Origin: Saccoglossus kowalevskii
Lineage: Eukaryota > Hemichordata > Enteropneusta > Harrimaniidae
Length of the DNA: 32,012 nucleotides
Assembly: GCF_000003605.2 (NCBI RefSeq)
Contig: NW_003144289.1
Location: 206,141 to 238,152, forward strand
Reading direction: 5' to 3'
Part shown: positions 1 through 14,114 of the stretch, one piece after another
Numbering within the stretch: position 1 is the stretch's first letter
How the letters are laid out: the number at the start of each line of letters is the position of its first letter
Notes under the pieces: model-generated
Told to the model about the DNA's origin: nothing
The model's database searches: none
Seen by the model: only the letters and a program-made list of their open reading frames with translations
Made by a program: the position numbers and the translations under genes

Positions 1-559
1 TCAGCCACACATCAGGTCTGTCATTTTATAAAAGCATCAACATTTGTAACAATTGATGAGATATAGTATTATTATGGCATTAAATATTATAGCTGCCCAA
101 TAGCGCCCCCATTAGGCCAAAGCTGAAATGGCTCTAACCTTTTGTTTTCAAGAACACCTTAATAGTTGAACCTTGAAATGAGTGCATACTTTGAGGTATC
201 TTCGTAATAACCTTATTATTATACATCTTTTCCCTTCAAAGATGCATCATGGAAATGCCGAAAACCAAAAAGTTTAGAACATAATCAGCAAACTTCTTTG
301 TATGGAGTCCGGTCAAATCCTGGTGGCAGCCATGTTTGTTTTTATTATTAGAGGACGCTTACGCGCGTAATCATTCCATATTTGGAATTCGCATTTCCAA
401 ATATGGTAGTATGAAAATACCCCGTAAAATACCGCAAAATTACGGCACGCTGTAACTTATGGCGTTACGGTGACAGATGTATAATAATACATGTTCTACT
501 GAATATCCATAATACTCTAGGTGTCTCACAATTTTCAAACGAATACAGCAACTACTCAC
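1..559. other. DPY19L intron 11 (partial)
   Basis: Intronic, to the left of exon 11. Apart from the CArG inverted repeat and a small CpG cluster at about 430-475, I see no coding or repeat feature. Confidence 0.6.
376..406. promoter_or_regulatory. Inverted pair of CArG-box sequences
   Basis: A perfect 12-bp inverted repeat (CCATATTTGGAA/TTCCAAATATGG) with a 7-base loop. Each arm contains an exact CC(A/T)6GG sequence, the consensus bound by serum response factor/MADS proteins. It lies in a DPY19L 3' intron. Function is unproven; it could equally be part of an unrecognised repeat. Confidence 0.3.
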
Positions 560-824
560 AGTCAGTTCTGATGTGATATTAAATTTCTTAACAAGAAATT
601 TCCATGTCTTGGAGTCACCTATCGCAAAGCCTGCCAATATGCACATCTCAGGAGTCCAGAGATATTTAAACCTCATAGTACTCAGTGCCATTAAACCAAA
701 GAATACAGTCTGTATAGCATGGAATACAAGTTCTGGTCTTTCACTTAATATATGTGATGTAGATTTACTTTCCACTTGCAGTGTATCTTTAGCATGGCAG
801 TTATCAATCAGAGATGATTCATTT
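560..824 (-). CDS. DPY19L1: DPY19L exon 11 (last exon in window)
   Basis: Enters with one base completing Lys (AA|A), then a variable hydrophilic loop starting [50 protein letters not shown] and [17 protein letters not shown] follow. It ends CTGACT|gtgagt in phase 0. ALSTMRxKYLWTxxMC is the DPY19L1 signature before the C-terminal region. No further exon is recognisable between 559 and 1. Confidence 0.93.
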
Positions 825-3800
825 CTATGGCAGAAAACAATGTAAAAGTGAACAGATTTTATGACATGCATGATATTGAATGCTGTTGAAGCAAACTCAC
901 AGATATAGTTCAAAAATTAGTATCCATATTAGGAGCAGAAAGTTATCTGTAAAAAATATAATGGTAGTAAAAGATACAGTACTATAATGCGATGAGACAT
1001 ACGATGACAGAACGATGACACCACTCACATTATTTTTTTCTATATGCAAAATATGCTGGTAAAACTGGTGTGCATAAATAAAACATGTGTTTATATTTGA
1101 TATGATGGATATGACTTACTTCCAGTTCTGTACTAGGGCTATAGCTAATATAACCAGTAGAGCAGTCTGTACTACCAAATACAGTGGAAATAAACCATTA
1201 CTTGACAATCTTTCAAATGTATCAAAAGGTAGAAATCCAAATGCTCCGGTACATAAATATAGATTAGCATCAAAGTCCCTGCATGATAGAAATATGGCAT
1301 ACAGGAAATTTGTCTATGTACGACTGAGATCTGGTTCTAGAATGGCAGAAATGCTTTGATATTTATAAATTTCTAGCATTAAAATGGCCATAATTTGTCC
1401 ATCTTGAATTGGATCATGAAACAAATGCATATGCATATGTATATGATGTATTTGTGAAGTTTGAATTAGCCTAGGCATGTCTGAGATACAGTTGTAGATG
1501 AATGCACCTGTTTTCAGGACTGAGCAGGGATGGATAACAGAAATGGCGCACCGCAGAACACAGTAATGTAAGTTGCTCAGATCTATGCTATTAAAATATT
1601 TTTCAAAATGAGTTGGATTGGAATAGTGATAATTAGTTTTTTGGGGTTTAGATTTGGGTGAGTGATAGGCAAGTGGAGTGATCACTCGCCTTACAAAGTA
1701 AAAAGCTGGTAACTCTAAGAATTTAAACAGTTTATCAAAAACCTGTAAAAATCTGACAATGTTGTGCTTGACATTACCTGGCAACCCTTTCAGTGCCAGA
1801 CTTTTTTCCAACCCAAAATTCAGCGTAAATATTCTAACAGTTCCAGATATAGCTTTTAGTTTTTGATCAAAAGGTTTGTCAATTTTTATCAATATTTCAT
1901 GTGAAGTAGAGCTGACTATGAAAAAAACTGACAAAGTGTTAAAATTCCATTGCAAGTTTACCTCCTGAATGTAGATCTTTTGACTATCGCTGACTTTATA
2001 TAGTGTTAATAGGATTTGTTTGACTGAAACCTATGCAACATGACATTGTATATTTTATGTACATTTAAAGTTAAACAAAATTATAAACAATATTTGATTG
2101 GAGCATTATCGTTTCCAACAAAGTTCCATCTGGCTCAAAATCAGTTAATATGAATTCATATTTAAAATGATATAGCCCCCTCCAGTGGTAGTGAAAGGCA
2201 AGGTTTTGTAATTGTCTTGATAATGTGAAGCGTGATGTACAAAATCGAATCAAGTCATAACAGAGTAATATCAGATAGATTAATTATTACATAAATTATG
2301 AGCAAATGTTGGATCTAGGTTCACACAAAGACAAGAAAGGTATTTGGCGAAAAAAAAAGAGGTCAGATAATTCTGCATGCAAAAGAAAGATTTACTTAGA
2401 TTATTTCTTTCAATATCTGGGGTTATCTGTTACATACCTGGTATTAGCAAACCAAATTTTGCTGATAAGAACTTAAATATGTGTTCATCGGCTTCAATAT
2501 TGATGATGTTCTAAAAAACAAAAAAAGTGTAAATAGATAAATGCAGTAAAACATGTCTATACACTTCCACAGGGAATATTCTCTAATGTCATTGCATCAT
2601 GATTAACAATTATTATACAAGTGTTAAAGACAAACAGACTTTAATGGGTCTGACAGAATTGAATAAAATCAAAATACAATCAAATCCGTTTATAATGGCC
2701 ACTCTGGGATTTCAGCCTTTTTAGAAAGGTGGACTTACTGTAGTCACTCTCAAAATTAATTTATGAAATTTGTTTATTTGTAATCATCTTTCCTCCCTCT
2801 GGGGATTCAGTTATGTGTTAATAAAGATTAGTATATGAATATTACTTAGATAGCTAATCAGTAAAAACCACCAAGATGTTACCATTGAGACTAATCTGGA
2901 TGTTAAAAGACCTCATTACCAACTTTGTTTTAAAATATTGTTGATTACTTATAGACTTTAGCTTTAATACAGCCTATGTGTAAACATGTTGGTAGTCATG
3001 TATGCATTTTCAAAAACATTTTGAGATTGAAAATAGTTATTATTTTAGTAAATTGCATATAATATATAACAAGATAACGTACATATTTTTTTTCTTGAAT
3101 ATACCGGCAATATCAGTTACAATTGTATTCTGTTGCGAGAAGGATATATTTTCTTTTTATGTACTTTTACATTGACTTGCGTATAAAGTACAGGCTTACG
3201 ACAATTCACATGCAACATGTTTTCAGGTTATGTTTTAGCCACCTGCCATTTAAGATGGATTACCGGTACTCCAGTGTACCAGTTATCATCTCTAATGACC
3301 CTTAGTGCAATGTCCTCCTCTGAGTATAGAATAGTGGCAAATGAGTGATGACAAACCTTTATTATGTTGTTAACTGCTACCATCAGTCCTAGCACAGAAA
3401 TAATATAGAATATAATTCTGAAGATTCTTCCCATGATGCCACATGGTAAAGAATTCTTTCCCTGTAAATCAGTTCAGATAAAATATTTTTAGTGTGATCT
3501 TCCAAATTGCATTTAATCTCCAATACATCATTGTTCTTGTAAGTTGTGTCAGCGCCTTTTAGTAATGACGTCCTGTGGCACAAATACCGGTAGGTCATTT
3601 TTATGACCTCTAAAGGTTACACATCTTGGTACTTTCTTTGGTATAAAAATCAAAAATGAATTGACAGTGATATTTCAGCGTAATTCTTAGACTTTACTAA
3701 TTGTTTTGGCTATTTGAGTAGAATGTTTCGGCTAAATACAAAGACATATTAAAATGCCCGAATTGTGTATGTTTATACCAATAAACATTGCCATATTCGA

Positions 3801-6800
3801 AATGACAAATGAATATGGAGTTGTCTATTGGAATAACACGGCTTACTTGGCTTTGGGAAAAATTTTGTTTTCATTTCCAAATCTACCTTGAATCAGGAAT
3901 ATGAATTAATGTACGAAATTAAAAGAAATTTTTTTTGAAGTGCCCAAATTGACCGGGAAAATTTTGTGAAATTAATTGAGCCCTAGAAGGAACCTGGCTT
4001 ACAACCATCTATGTCATGTGTGCTTCTTTGTTTAGGAGGTGTTTTAAGTATAATAAAGATGCACTATACTTTCGCATTGATCCTTGGTACATTTACCATT
4101 GCAAGATTATATTTGGATGGCAAACTCTAATAATTCAATGATGTCAATGATGTAATCATTTGACACCCAAATATGAAAGTTATATGTATGCTGTACTGCT
4201 ATATATATATATAATGATGTGTAAGCACTGTGATATTCTGAGGGCCCCCAATTTCACTTCCAAACCCTCATAGATTATGAAAAATATTATACCTTGATAT
4301 GAAATACCATAAAGGCTGCAGGAATGAAACTAAGAACAAGAGATCCTAGTATCATTGGATGAAAAAATTGTGATGTACACACTGTCATAAGAGATATGAT
4401 ATGAATAATATATATAGTTTTGATCTGAAAAAAACAAAAATGAAATTATTGGAGATATATTTCACATGCATATATGTGCATCATATCATGGTAGGACAAG
4501 CCTAGAACAGACAGCATATCCATATACCTTGGTATTATTACTATCAACATCCAATTCATAGCTCCATGTGCGTAATTCGTAATTCAAACATCAATCTGAC
4601 CAAAAGGGTGACAGCAGCTCATTTCAAAACTCTAACAAGCAACATGTTGTTCTTTCAGTAAATGTACTTTCAATACTTAATATGTGTGTTTTCGATCAAA
4701 TAAACTGCGAGAAAGTGGCTGTTAAGTCAAAAATGCTGTTTAATTTATATCAAACACACAACAGCTTGAAGGCCGCACACTGTCTAGACTAGCAACAGTC
4801 TTCTTGATCTAATGTTCGATTGTGGAAATGTGAATTTTAGTTCATTATAACACATTTTTGAGGTTCATTTTAAGAAATGTTATTCAGTCACTCACAAATT
4901 AGTCTAGATTCAAAAAATTTTTTGTTGGAGTTACAGAAAAAATCATGGAAAGAAAAATAAAGACAAGGTGTTAGTGGGCCAGATCTATTCAACAATTAGT
5001 ACCCATTCATTCATTGAAATGTTTGTAATTATGAAAAAAAAGAAGAGAAAAATACATGAAATAGTTTTGTTTTACTCACTTTTTGAAGTGGAACCATATC
5101 AAGTACAGCACAGCCAAATAATGCCATAGCTTGAAGTAGTAAGACAAACTGAGCAAATTGCCAAGTCAACACAAAGAATAATGTACACAATCCTATAAAA
5201 CAACACACAATTCTCTGAGAAAGAAATAAAAATAACAGGATATCAGTAAAACATATGAACTATAATTTTTAATATAACAAGTACGATTTGATGATGCAAT
5301 TGAAATATATGTTTTTCGATACTTTATGAACCAATGGTAAGATGCTCAAAACTCTCCTTTTTCATAAGCCTTTTTTGTGCGAAAAAGTATAATATACAAG
5401 TTTCTACATATCATTAACTATCTATATCTAATGAATTTACCAGGAATAAAAAATGAAACATTTTTAAAAAATTGACAGCTGTACGAGGCTTAACAATTAG
5501 CTGGGTTTTATTATTTTCCTGATAGCTATTACCCCAGTAAAATGCACTAAAATTAAAACCCAGTGAATATGCTAAGTCATAGAACATGCTGTTTCCTTCA
5601 CAAAAAACTGAATTTTGAATGAATATCCCAGCAATATTAAGTTTGCTAAAATAAACTCAAGGTAATAGTTTTGCAAAAGCCCTGAGAATGTACAAAATAA
5701 ACAAGATAATTATTTAATGTGCAAAAAATAAAGTTGGGGTGGGTTTATTATGAGTTAATCAATAGAGCATTCAAAAATAAATTAATAGAAAACTAAATGC
5801 ATGGATAATTCTATTTCAAAGGCTTGGTCCCAAGATCATTCTTATTATCTGTTTTGTACATGGCTGTATAACTTTTGTTTTTTGGTAATTACAAATTTAA
5901 TATTAAAATGCCCATGGGTCAAATTATTGAATTCAATGAAGTTTTAACTGATAAATTGAGGTTATCGCAAGAATACTGCAGAGTATGCACCACGGCAGTA
6001 TTGTATTAGCCGACATGTATTGGAGGTTGATGCGATCCTGTACTGCCTGAGTGTATACTTTTACAACATTCTTGTGAAAAACTGTTATAATAATAATAGA
6101 TCAAAATGGCAATGAAAATCATTTTTTTCTGTACCAACGTTCAACAGTGCTTCTGCATCCAATGTAAAAATTTGAAAGTGTTTGATCATGACGTCAATGA
6201 TCTTTAACATGTCAAAGTTGGTGATGTATATGTTATACACCAAACATAGGAAAATTCAAACACTGGAATAATTACAGATATGTTTTGAAATTAATGCATA
6301 TACAACTTTTTACAGAATGGTAAATTCTATTATTTTCAGTGCCAGATGTATAATAATTTAACTTATGGAACCATTGTGATCTAGAATAAGTGAAAAAACT
6401 AAAAAATTGTTATAATTAAATATTTTAACAATGATTCACATGCAAATACTGTAAACCATTTTATTTTCGTCGCATTTTTCTATTTCAGAAAACACCTTTC
6501 CTATAAATCATGCCTCTATTGACAAAGCATTTTTATGATATAAATCCATGACATGAAGGTTGTTCAAATCATCAATATCTGTTTGATTTATTAATGAAGA
6601 TTATGTTTTTGAAAGAATCTGCTATATTACAAAACCAAACAAAGTGGTCTATTTCAACATCACAGAAGCACTTTGTCACTAGAGGGTGTGGTGTATTGGA
6701 TGGCATTTGTATGAACAAAATTTTGTCCCTGTGACACACTGTCTTAAAAAAGAAATGTTCACAGCTACAAAATGTCGCTGCAAAATCTTTAATAAAATTA

Positions 6801-9800
6801 AGCGGTTTACAGTACCTCAAATTATTAAATGTATGATTTACCTGTTTTAATTGTGATAATTGAGGTCTAAAATAATAAGTGATAAATGCAATCTGCATGA
6901 ATAGGAATGGTAGGGAAAAACTCTCTCTTAAAGGAATGGTAAATTCAACTCTTGTCGTATCTTCCCTACAAAAAAGAAATTAATGATAATATAAAAATTA
7001 ATTAATCATGACTATTTCAAACTATCAGAATCTTGTCAGTCCTGAATTTGAACCTATATGATTCTTAAAGGGCAATCTATTTATCCTTAAAAAGAAGCTT
7101 GTTAACATTTTGTGCATGCTCGGTGACTGGTTGGCAAGAACCATGTATTTACATCCAAATAAAAAACGACAGCGTTGTTCATTATTGTTGTTATTAAATA
7201 TACATGTATGTGTTCCTAATAATTAATCAACTTACAGTCAACATTGTCATAGCAGAACCTGATCTAGTGCTGATCAGTGAACATTGACATTTGCATCAGA
7301 GTTGGACAAAAATGAAAACAAATGACGTCACAGTGCGATGGCTTCGTAAGACTTGAATAGGATATATTAGAATTTCATCTTTGATTTATAATATACTGAT
7401 TTATAGTGTTAGAATATTAATTTTTGTCTAATATAATATAAATAATGATGATATACATGTAGTGCATTAATTTTGTTGTCAAAACTGTAGACTTGAACTA
7501 ATTTTGATTTATACTTGAATATGATTTTTATTTCCACCATGACTCAGGTGATGCAAAGATGCAGATGTGTATGATGAAGCTAGTGATGGAAACACATGAA
7601 AATTACCAGCCGTGAAATTATATTTTGCTTCAATAGGCCATCGCACTTGCTTATATTTTAGGAGTGTATGCACTGGCTGGTTGACAAGAACAGATCATTC
7701 ACACTTAGAGATTAAATATGGCGTCGTTTGCTGTAGTTGTTATTAAATACACACATATGTGGTAAAATGTAAACAGTCATATTTATTGTATATTTTCCCA
7801 AAATTTGCTCAAATTCAGACTATTAAGTATGTCAAATAATATAGCTCTATGAATGCTATATGCTCTATGAGTGCATCTTGAACCAGAAAAGTACAAGGCT
7901 TTACTCCAATATGTGTATAAAAGATAAAATAATAGAGCTTTAGTGAAACCATACAGAAAATGTTGGTAAAAAAATCAAGCAAAACTAAAAACATAGCTGT
8001 TCACTTTTGAACTGTACGTTTGTTTATTGCAGCTGACTAAATATGTATATGTTGGGGGAAAAATTGCAGTTTTCAAATCATGTGACGTGGCAAAATTTAA
8101 TTATTCAAGAGTAAGCAAATTTCATTATCAGTAATCTATAGACCACAAAAATAATGCTGCACCTAAATCAGAGTGTAGGTATGTGTAGTTTAGGACTAAA
8201 AGACATGCCAAAACGAATGCATCTAAATATTAGACCCTACTACAGCATATTTTGTAGTCATATGCTAAACACATACAGACAAGTTGAATGACCGAAATCA
8301 ATAATTACTGTGAATTAATTGTATTTGCATTAGTGGTCTATAGTAATTCATCCACACGAAGGTAAATAAGTTTCAGCTCACATAACTTGATTACAGGAAA
8401 GGTTATTTTAAGGCCAATCGATATTTGATAAATAGTTGAGCTCAGACATTTTCTCAAAATAAGCTATATTGACATAGTTTACCGATTTTCTAGTTGCCAG
8501 CTATATGTGAAATTAAAATTGTATAGACGTTACATAGAAATAGTGTGATCTCATTGAGAGTAAGAATTAAAGCCATGTGACTTGTTTTAATCTTTTCACC
8601 ACCAGTTCCCGCTTTTCATCACAAAATAGCCACATTTTTTTCCTCAAATTCTGTCCGTTGGCTCTACAAAATTAGGGTACATTTCCAGAAATATTGAAGA
8701 ATACAAGGAAAAAAAATGTAGAAAAGTTTGGCTGAGAATGTCTGGTGGTGAAAAGGAAAACTTACAAATATTGTTCCATATATTCTCTCAAATCATTGTG
8801 TCCACTGTCCCAAATACCCTTGAAAGTAGATCAGTAGATTTGATGACTTGAGAAAATGGAACACTGTGGAGAAAAAGACAAGACTTGTGGCTCTCTTGCT
8901 GTCAATAAGATCTCTGCAGCCATTTGAGTCTTAGGTCTATAGTGACATAGTTTGATGAGTTACAGATCCTCTAGTTGTAACTACACATATTGAATATCTT
9001 GATTTTGAATTAAAACGAGTTGCTATATATTTGCGTGCATCATGAGAACCGGTATTCAGTTTTTGTTAGATCCAGTTTTGTTTTACATTGTAGTGCTCCA
9101 GAGATATTGAAATTTTGATGGATGATTAATTTATAAATGCAGAATGAGGAAACAGAATTTATTTTGCCATGGGATAAAGGCCCATTAATTCCAAGATATC
9201 CTGTTGTGAAATGTACATGTATTTAAAGCTTGTTGAAATAGAAGCAAAAGGTTGGAGTATGGAAAACAAGAAACAGTCCAAGAGTATTTTGAGCTTTCAT
9301 CAGGCTTACAGCTGGCTTAGCCTGCTTTCAAAACTACCATTAATAAACTGTATAGAGTGATCTGGCTATTATATATTTCACGTTAAACAAAGAAACATAC
9401 TACAAAGAATTTATTATTAAGTTAAAATTATTGATGATAACTTCAAAAAATAATTGTGAAAAAAATCAATTTTAGCCAGATGAGACAGCTTGGAAGTTAA
9501 ATTATGCTTGGACTGCACTGGTACTGCACTTCCCAAATTATATAGAGCCTTTATGCAAAGTATAGGAATAAACAGACATTTATGAATACAAAAACTGATA
9601 AAGGAGTATGCAAACAACATGTCATTGCAGCCAAATTATACACACATTGTGGCATATTAGCGATGGATTTTTTTCCATTAAAAATAATACCAAACATGTG
9701 TTTAAATGAATGTAAAAATTTACAGACCAGCTCTAGTTTTGGCATGTCATCATTTAGATTGAAGACAAACATGAACACTAATGACAATGGTAATATGGGG

Positions 9801-12800
9801 AAATTTAATCTAAATTTACAATAATCCTCTTAGTGTCAGGGAAAACTAGTAAATTGACATGAAAAGATACATGTCAATTTAAGTGCACATGTATTGGAAA
9901 TATGCTTCTAGTAGAACAAAAATATGTCCAAACATTAATTACAACATAAGAAACAAACATTAATTACAACATAAACTATTGATATAATACAGCAATTACA
10001 AAAACTGAAATGTCATGCAGATTTTATTAAGGATGTAATAAAGCATTATTCTATTCTATTCAAATCTATATAGGATTAACAGTATATTTACACTGACTTA
10101 CTTGTTGAAAATGTAGAACGCTGCTGTCAAAACACCACTCAGCCATGATCCACTCAGCATCCATGATGTACAATATAATGCTATAACATACATTCCATGT
10201 AAAAACAAAACGGTGTCTATATAGAAATACACAGGCTCTAACCATTTCTGAGAATAACATGACATGTTAATTATTTACCATTTGAATACCAAAGCAAACT
10301 TGTCACCAATTAAACCAGCTCAACTGTTTTTAACAACTTTGATCTCAAGACATTTATTTAGCAATGCGATTTCCAATTGATCCAAATTTCTATATGAAAA
10401 AATGTTTCATCAAAATAACATTCATTTTTTTGGAAAATAATTTTCTTCATTCAGCATTGTTAAGAGTAAGCATCACTGAATTTATGAGAATAATCATTTA
10501 AATTTAGTACATACCGGTACATGATTCTACACACATTTAAAAATTTAACATATATGATGCCTACCATACCAGTTAAACTACTGTAAAATACTTCATTTTT
10601 GCTTGGAATTAATTTTCGTTATTTTCACTGAAGAAATGATTCAGTGAAAATAAAATCTAGCGAATATACCTTTTCTCCTATATTTTACATTCAACTTGTC
10701 AAAAATCAGTGCAAATAAATTCCACACAAAACACCCAAAAAGTCTTTTCAGCGAAAATTAATTCCAGCTAAAATAAAATATTTCACAGTACAACATTGCC
10801 TGACAACTCACTGGTCATGTGACAACTAGATACATACTGCATACTATAAAATACTGAAGAGGACTTACTGCGATATTAAACATTCTATACATAATGCTGA
10901 GAATAACTTCTTGATAGATATTCATTCTTTCCAGTACATTAATTGTCCTCCAGTTTTCTGTCATGTTATCATGTGTTAACTCATATAAACCTTAGATTAA
11001 AGATTAAAGGGGAGTGAATAAATAAATGATATCAATCTAAGCATACATAGTAATCAGGCGATTTCAGCCATTACGTTTCATGCATCACATTGCTTGTATT
11101 TTTTTCCATCTGTTAGTGATTAACATATCAACTGATTCTTCTCTTCTATTCTACTCTATTCTATTCTATTCCTTACTACAGTATTTTGTTCTATTTTATT
11201 CTATTCTATTCTATTCTATTCTATTCTATTCTATTCTATTCTATTCTATTCTATTCTATTCTATTCTACAGTATTCTGTTCTATTGTATAAAATTATATT
11301 AACGGCTATTCTATTCTTAGTACTTTATCTATTATATTCTATAGAATTATACAGACTTATATTTCTATTTAAAAAACAGATTCCCATTTTGGTCATGCTT
11401 GTAGGGATTTTAAAACTTTATTTACTACAGACTCTGAGACTATAAGTACATGTATATTATCTTCAGATGCAGTAGAGGATTATGAAGCTGAGCTGAGCTT
11501 ACCTTGATTGATCGATGGAGCTTTAAGCATTTGCTTGTAATATGAATAATAAAGACCAGACTCTGTTCGGAAAGAAATCTCACGCTCTACCTCCTGTAAA
11601 AATACAAAAATGCAAAAAATTCCAATATCAGATTGAAACAAACATTTTAGATTATATCATTAATATTTATAAAATACTAATTTAAACTTGATTCAAAATA
11701 TTATGTTATCATGTATGGGAAGCATATTGTTCTATATAGTGCCCAATGAACATATTTCGAACATTGTAATAATTTTAAAATAAATCAATTTTAGTTTTCA
11801 TATGGAGTCAACATGTAGCTGTTTATAATGTACCGGTATATGTGTGAATTTTAGTTGCTGTCTATCCAGGAGAAAGTTTTTTCAACAACAAAAAGCCACG
11901 CAAATGATTAACACCAAAAAGATGAATCTACATGCATATACAATGCACCCATTTTTCATACTACTTTTTTGTAGAGTAAATTTTTATTTTTAACTAAATT
12001 ACATGTATATCATGTATATGTACAGTTGTCTCAGTCTGTAAAACCTAGAATCACAAATTTAACAATATTGGATTCCTAATTAATTATTGGATATTTGATT
12101 GATTATTGTGCATATTATAGACTTAACCTTATGTGCACATTTGTAATCAGGTATTGGTAATGTATTTTCTCATTTGGTGCATTCACTACATATAACTACT
12201 CTTTCCAATTAAATTATTAATTACTACTTGAAATTGTTACCATGGAGAAGAAAAAATGGGCACAGGTGGTCTAGCTATAACTTATGGTTTTGTTAATATT
12301 TTCTAACAGAATAACAACTCTACACATCCACATGAGCAGGCATAAATTAAATGAATAAACATGAATTTTTGGCAGCTACAAAGACATGTTAAAAAAATGT
12401 TAAATACAAATGTTAAATGTGAAATTAAAGTCTGTTAATACTTCATGGGACTACATGTACATGTATGTGTAATATTCTAGTCACTGTATTTATTTTCATG
12501 GTTATCTCAATGGGCAACCAGTTTTTAGTATCTGGTTTCTCCACGACAAAATTGGTTGTCAGAGACAACTGAACAACTATCAATTGATTTTTTACCTGTG
12601 ATATCAGAAAATATGTTGGCAACATGATTGCATACACTGTTCAGTAGTTTATTTTTTATTATTGAATTCATCTTGTATACAAATCTGTAGGAATGTGTAT
12701 TTTAACATTCAAACTACTAGTAACAATTCTTTCAATTTTGTGAATAAATAGCAACCAAACCTCAAAATTTTGAACATATTTCAGTTTTTAAACAATTCAA

Positions 12801-14082
12801 TTATGAATCAAATCACATATCAGGAGAGTATAAAGTCACTTAAATATAATTTTAGTCTTAAATGACCATGACTGATCATGTTTTTTCACATTCACTGCAT
12901 TATTATAATATAGCCTACTGCAATACTATGTAGTATCTGCACTTCCACCATCGAAGAAAAATAGTTTTAACTACCTTGGCCAATACTACATTGTTTTTCT
13001 TAGCCAATTGCCAATTTGTTAAAGTTGTATTGTTGAAAAAATTTTGTTTGAAGCCTTTAACATGTTCCCCGTAAGTAATACTTTAATAAATACAAGCGCC
13101 ATGGTATTTGCAAAATATACACCATGCTGAATATCACCAAGCAGTTTTGCAGCTTTACGATTAAATGTGATAATTTTTTTTAGTGTTTCACAAAATTTGG
13201 CTCTAGACCTACCTAATATAGCTAATGTCAAAATTAACAATTTTGAAAGAAATTAAAGAAAAATACAGAAAACGTGAAAAATCTTAATTACAAATCTTGA
13301 TTTGGATGGATAAAGAAGTTGTTTCCTTGGTAAGAACATTTGCAGGTAAAAAAAAATTTAAACAAAAATGCTAACTTATTGATTTATTAGAAATTCATAA
13401 CTTGCGTCCACATTAGATAATATTGTTTCCTGCTAATCTAAAACAAATAAAATGTTATAGAACAATTTTAAATAAAACTTTATTAGACAGTACTAGTTAC
13501 CGTAATTATGGAATCATACACAGATAATTACTGGGGGGTAACCCAGGACTTGTTTGATTTTGTTTTTGAGATAAAATTTTAGTGCCGCTGAATACTTTGT
13601 ACTACACCGCAAGCTATGTCAGATGTGTGTATGCGGGCAATAAAAGCAAATGTTGTACTTCAATGCAAACAGATGGCAATAATTGAGTTATGGACATTAT
13701 ACAAACACCCATCAAGCTATACATATTTGATATTAGCATAACAAATTTTACGACTTGTACAGAATACATAAGACCTTTATAACATTTGATTGTATCATAA
13801 CTTCTGTCCCATTATGAAAATATAGTCGACTACATTCTTTTCTACATTCATTCTTTCTACATGCATTTTTTTCTTGGTTTTGTTTGATATTAATAACATA
13901 TTGCTTTATCATCATGGGATGAAAATATCATGCACATTGAATTTTTTTGTATATACTACTACACTTACAAAATTGTTGGTATTCAATTTGGCAATTTTGA
14001 TGCATGGACACAAGTGAGTTTGACTTGTCATTGAAGCATGATTCTTTTTAATGGTGACATTATTTCTTTTGTTTTTAGGAAT

Positions 14083-14114
<32 letters not shown>

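Larger units (their letters stand above)
2511..5079. other. DPY19L introns 6-8, non-coding parts
   Basis: Outside exons 7 and 8, this holds AT-rich intronic DNA, a short AT run at 4200-4212 and two TACCGGTA words (3261, 3585). No gene or element was recognised. Confidence 0.6.
6966..10101. other. DPY19L intron 4
   Basis: A 3.1-kb intron. Beyond the repeat candidates at 7110-7765 and a 25-bp direct duplication near 9930-9976 (ACATTAATTACAACATAA twice), I see nothing. Short open frames at 9417-9824 overlap on both strands and have no family motif. Confidence 0.6.

Noticed and set aside
1314-1955. 213-codon minus-strand open frame
   Set aside because: Its C-terminal third ([13 protein letters not shown]...) is the HINE-like repeat relic and the rest has no family motif. 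It lies wholly in a DPY19L intron.
11080-11445. 121-codon open frame rich in SILFY
   Set aside because: Produced by the TTCTA microsatellite, which has no stops in this frame.
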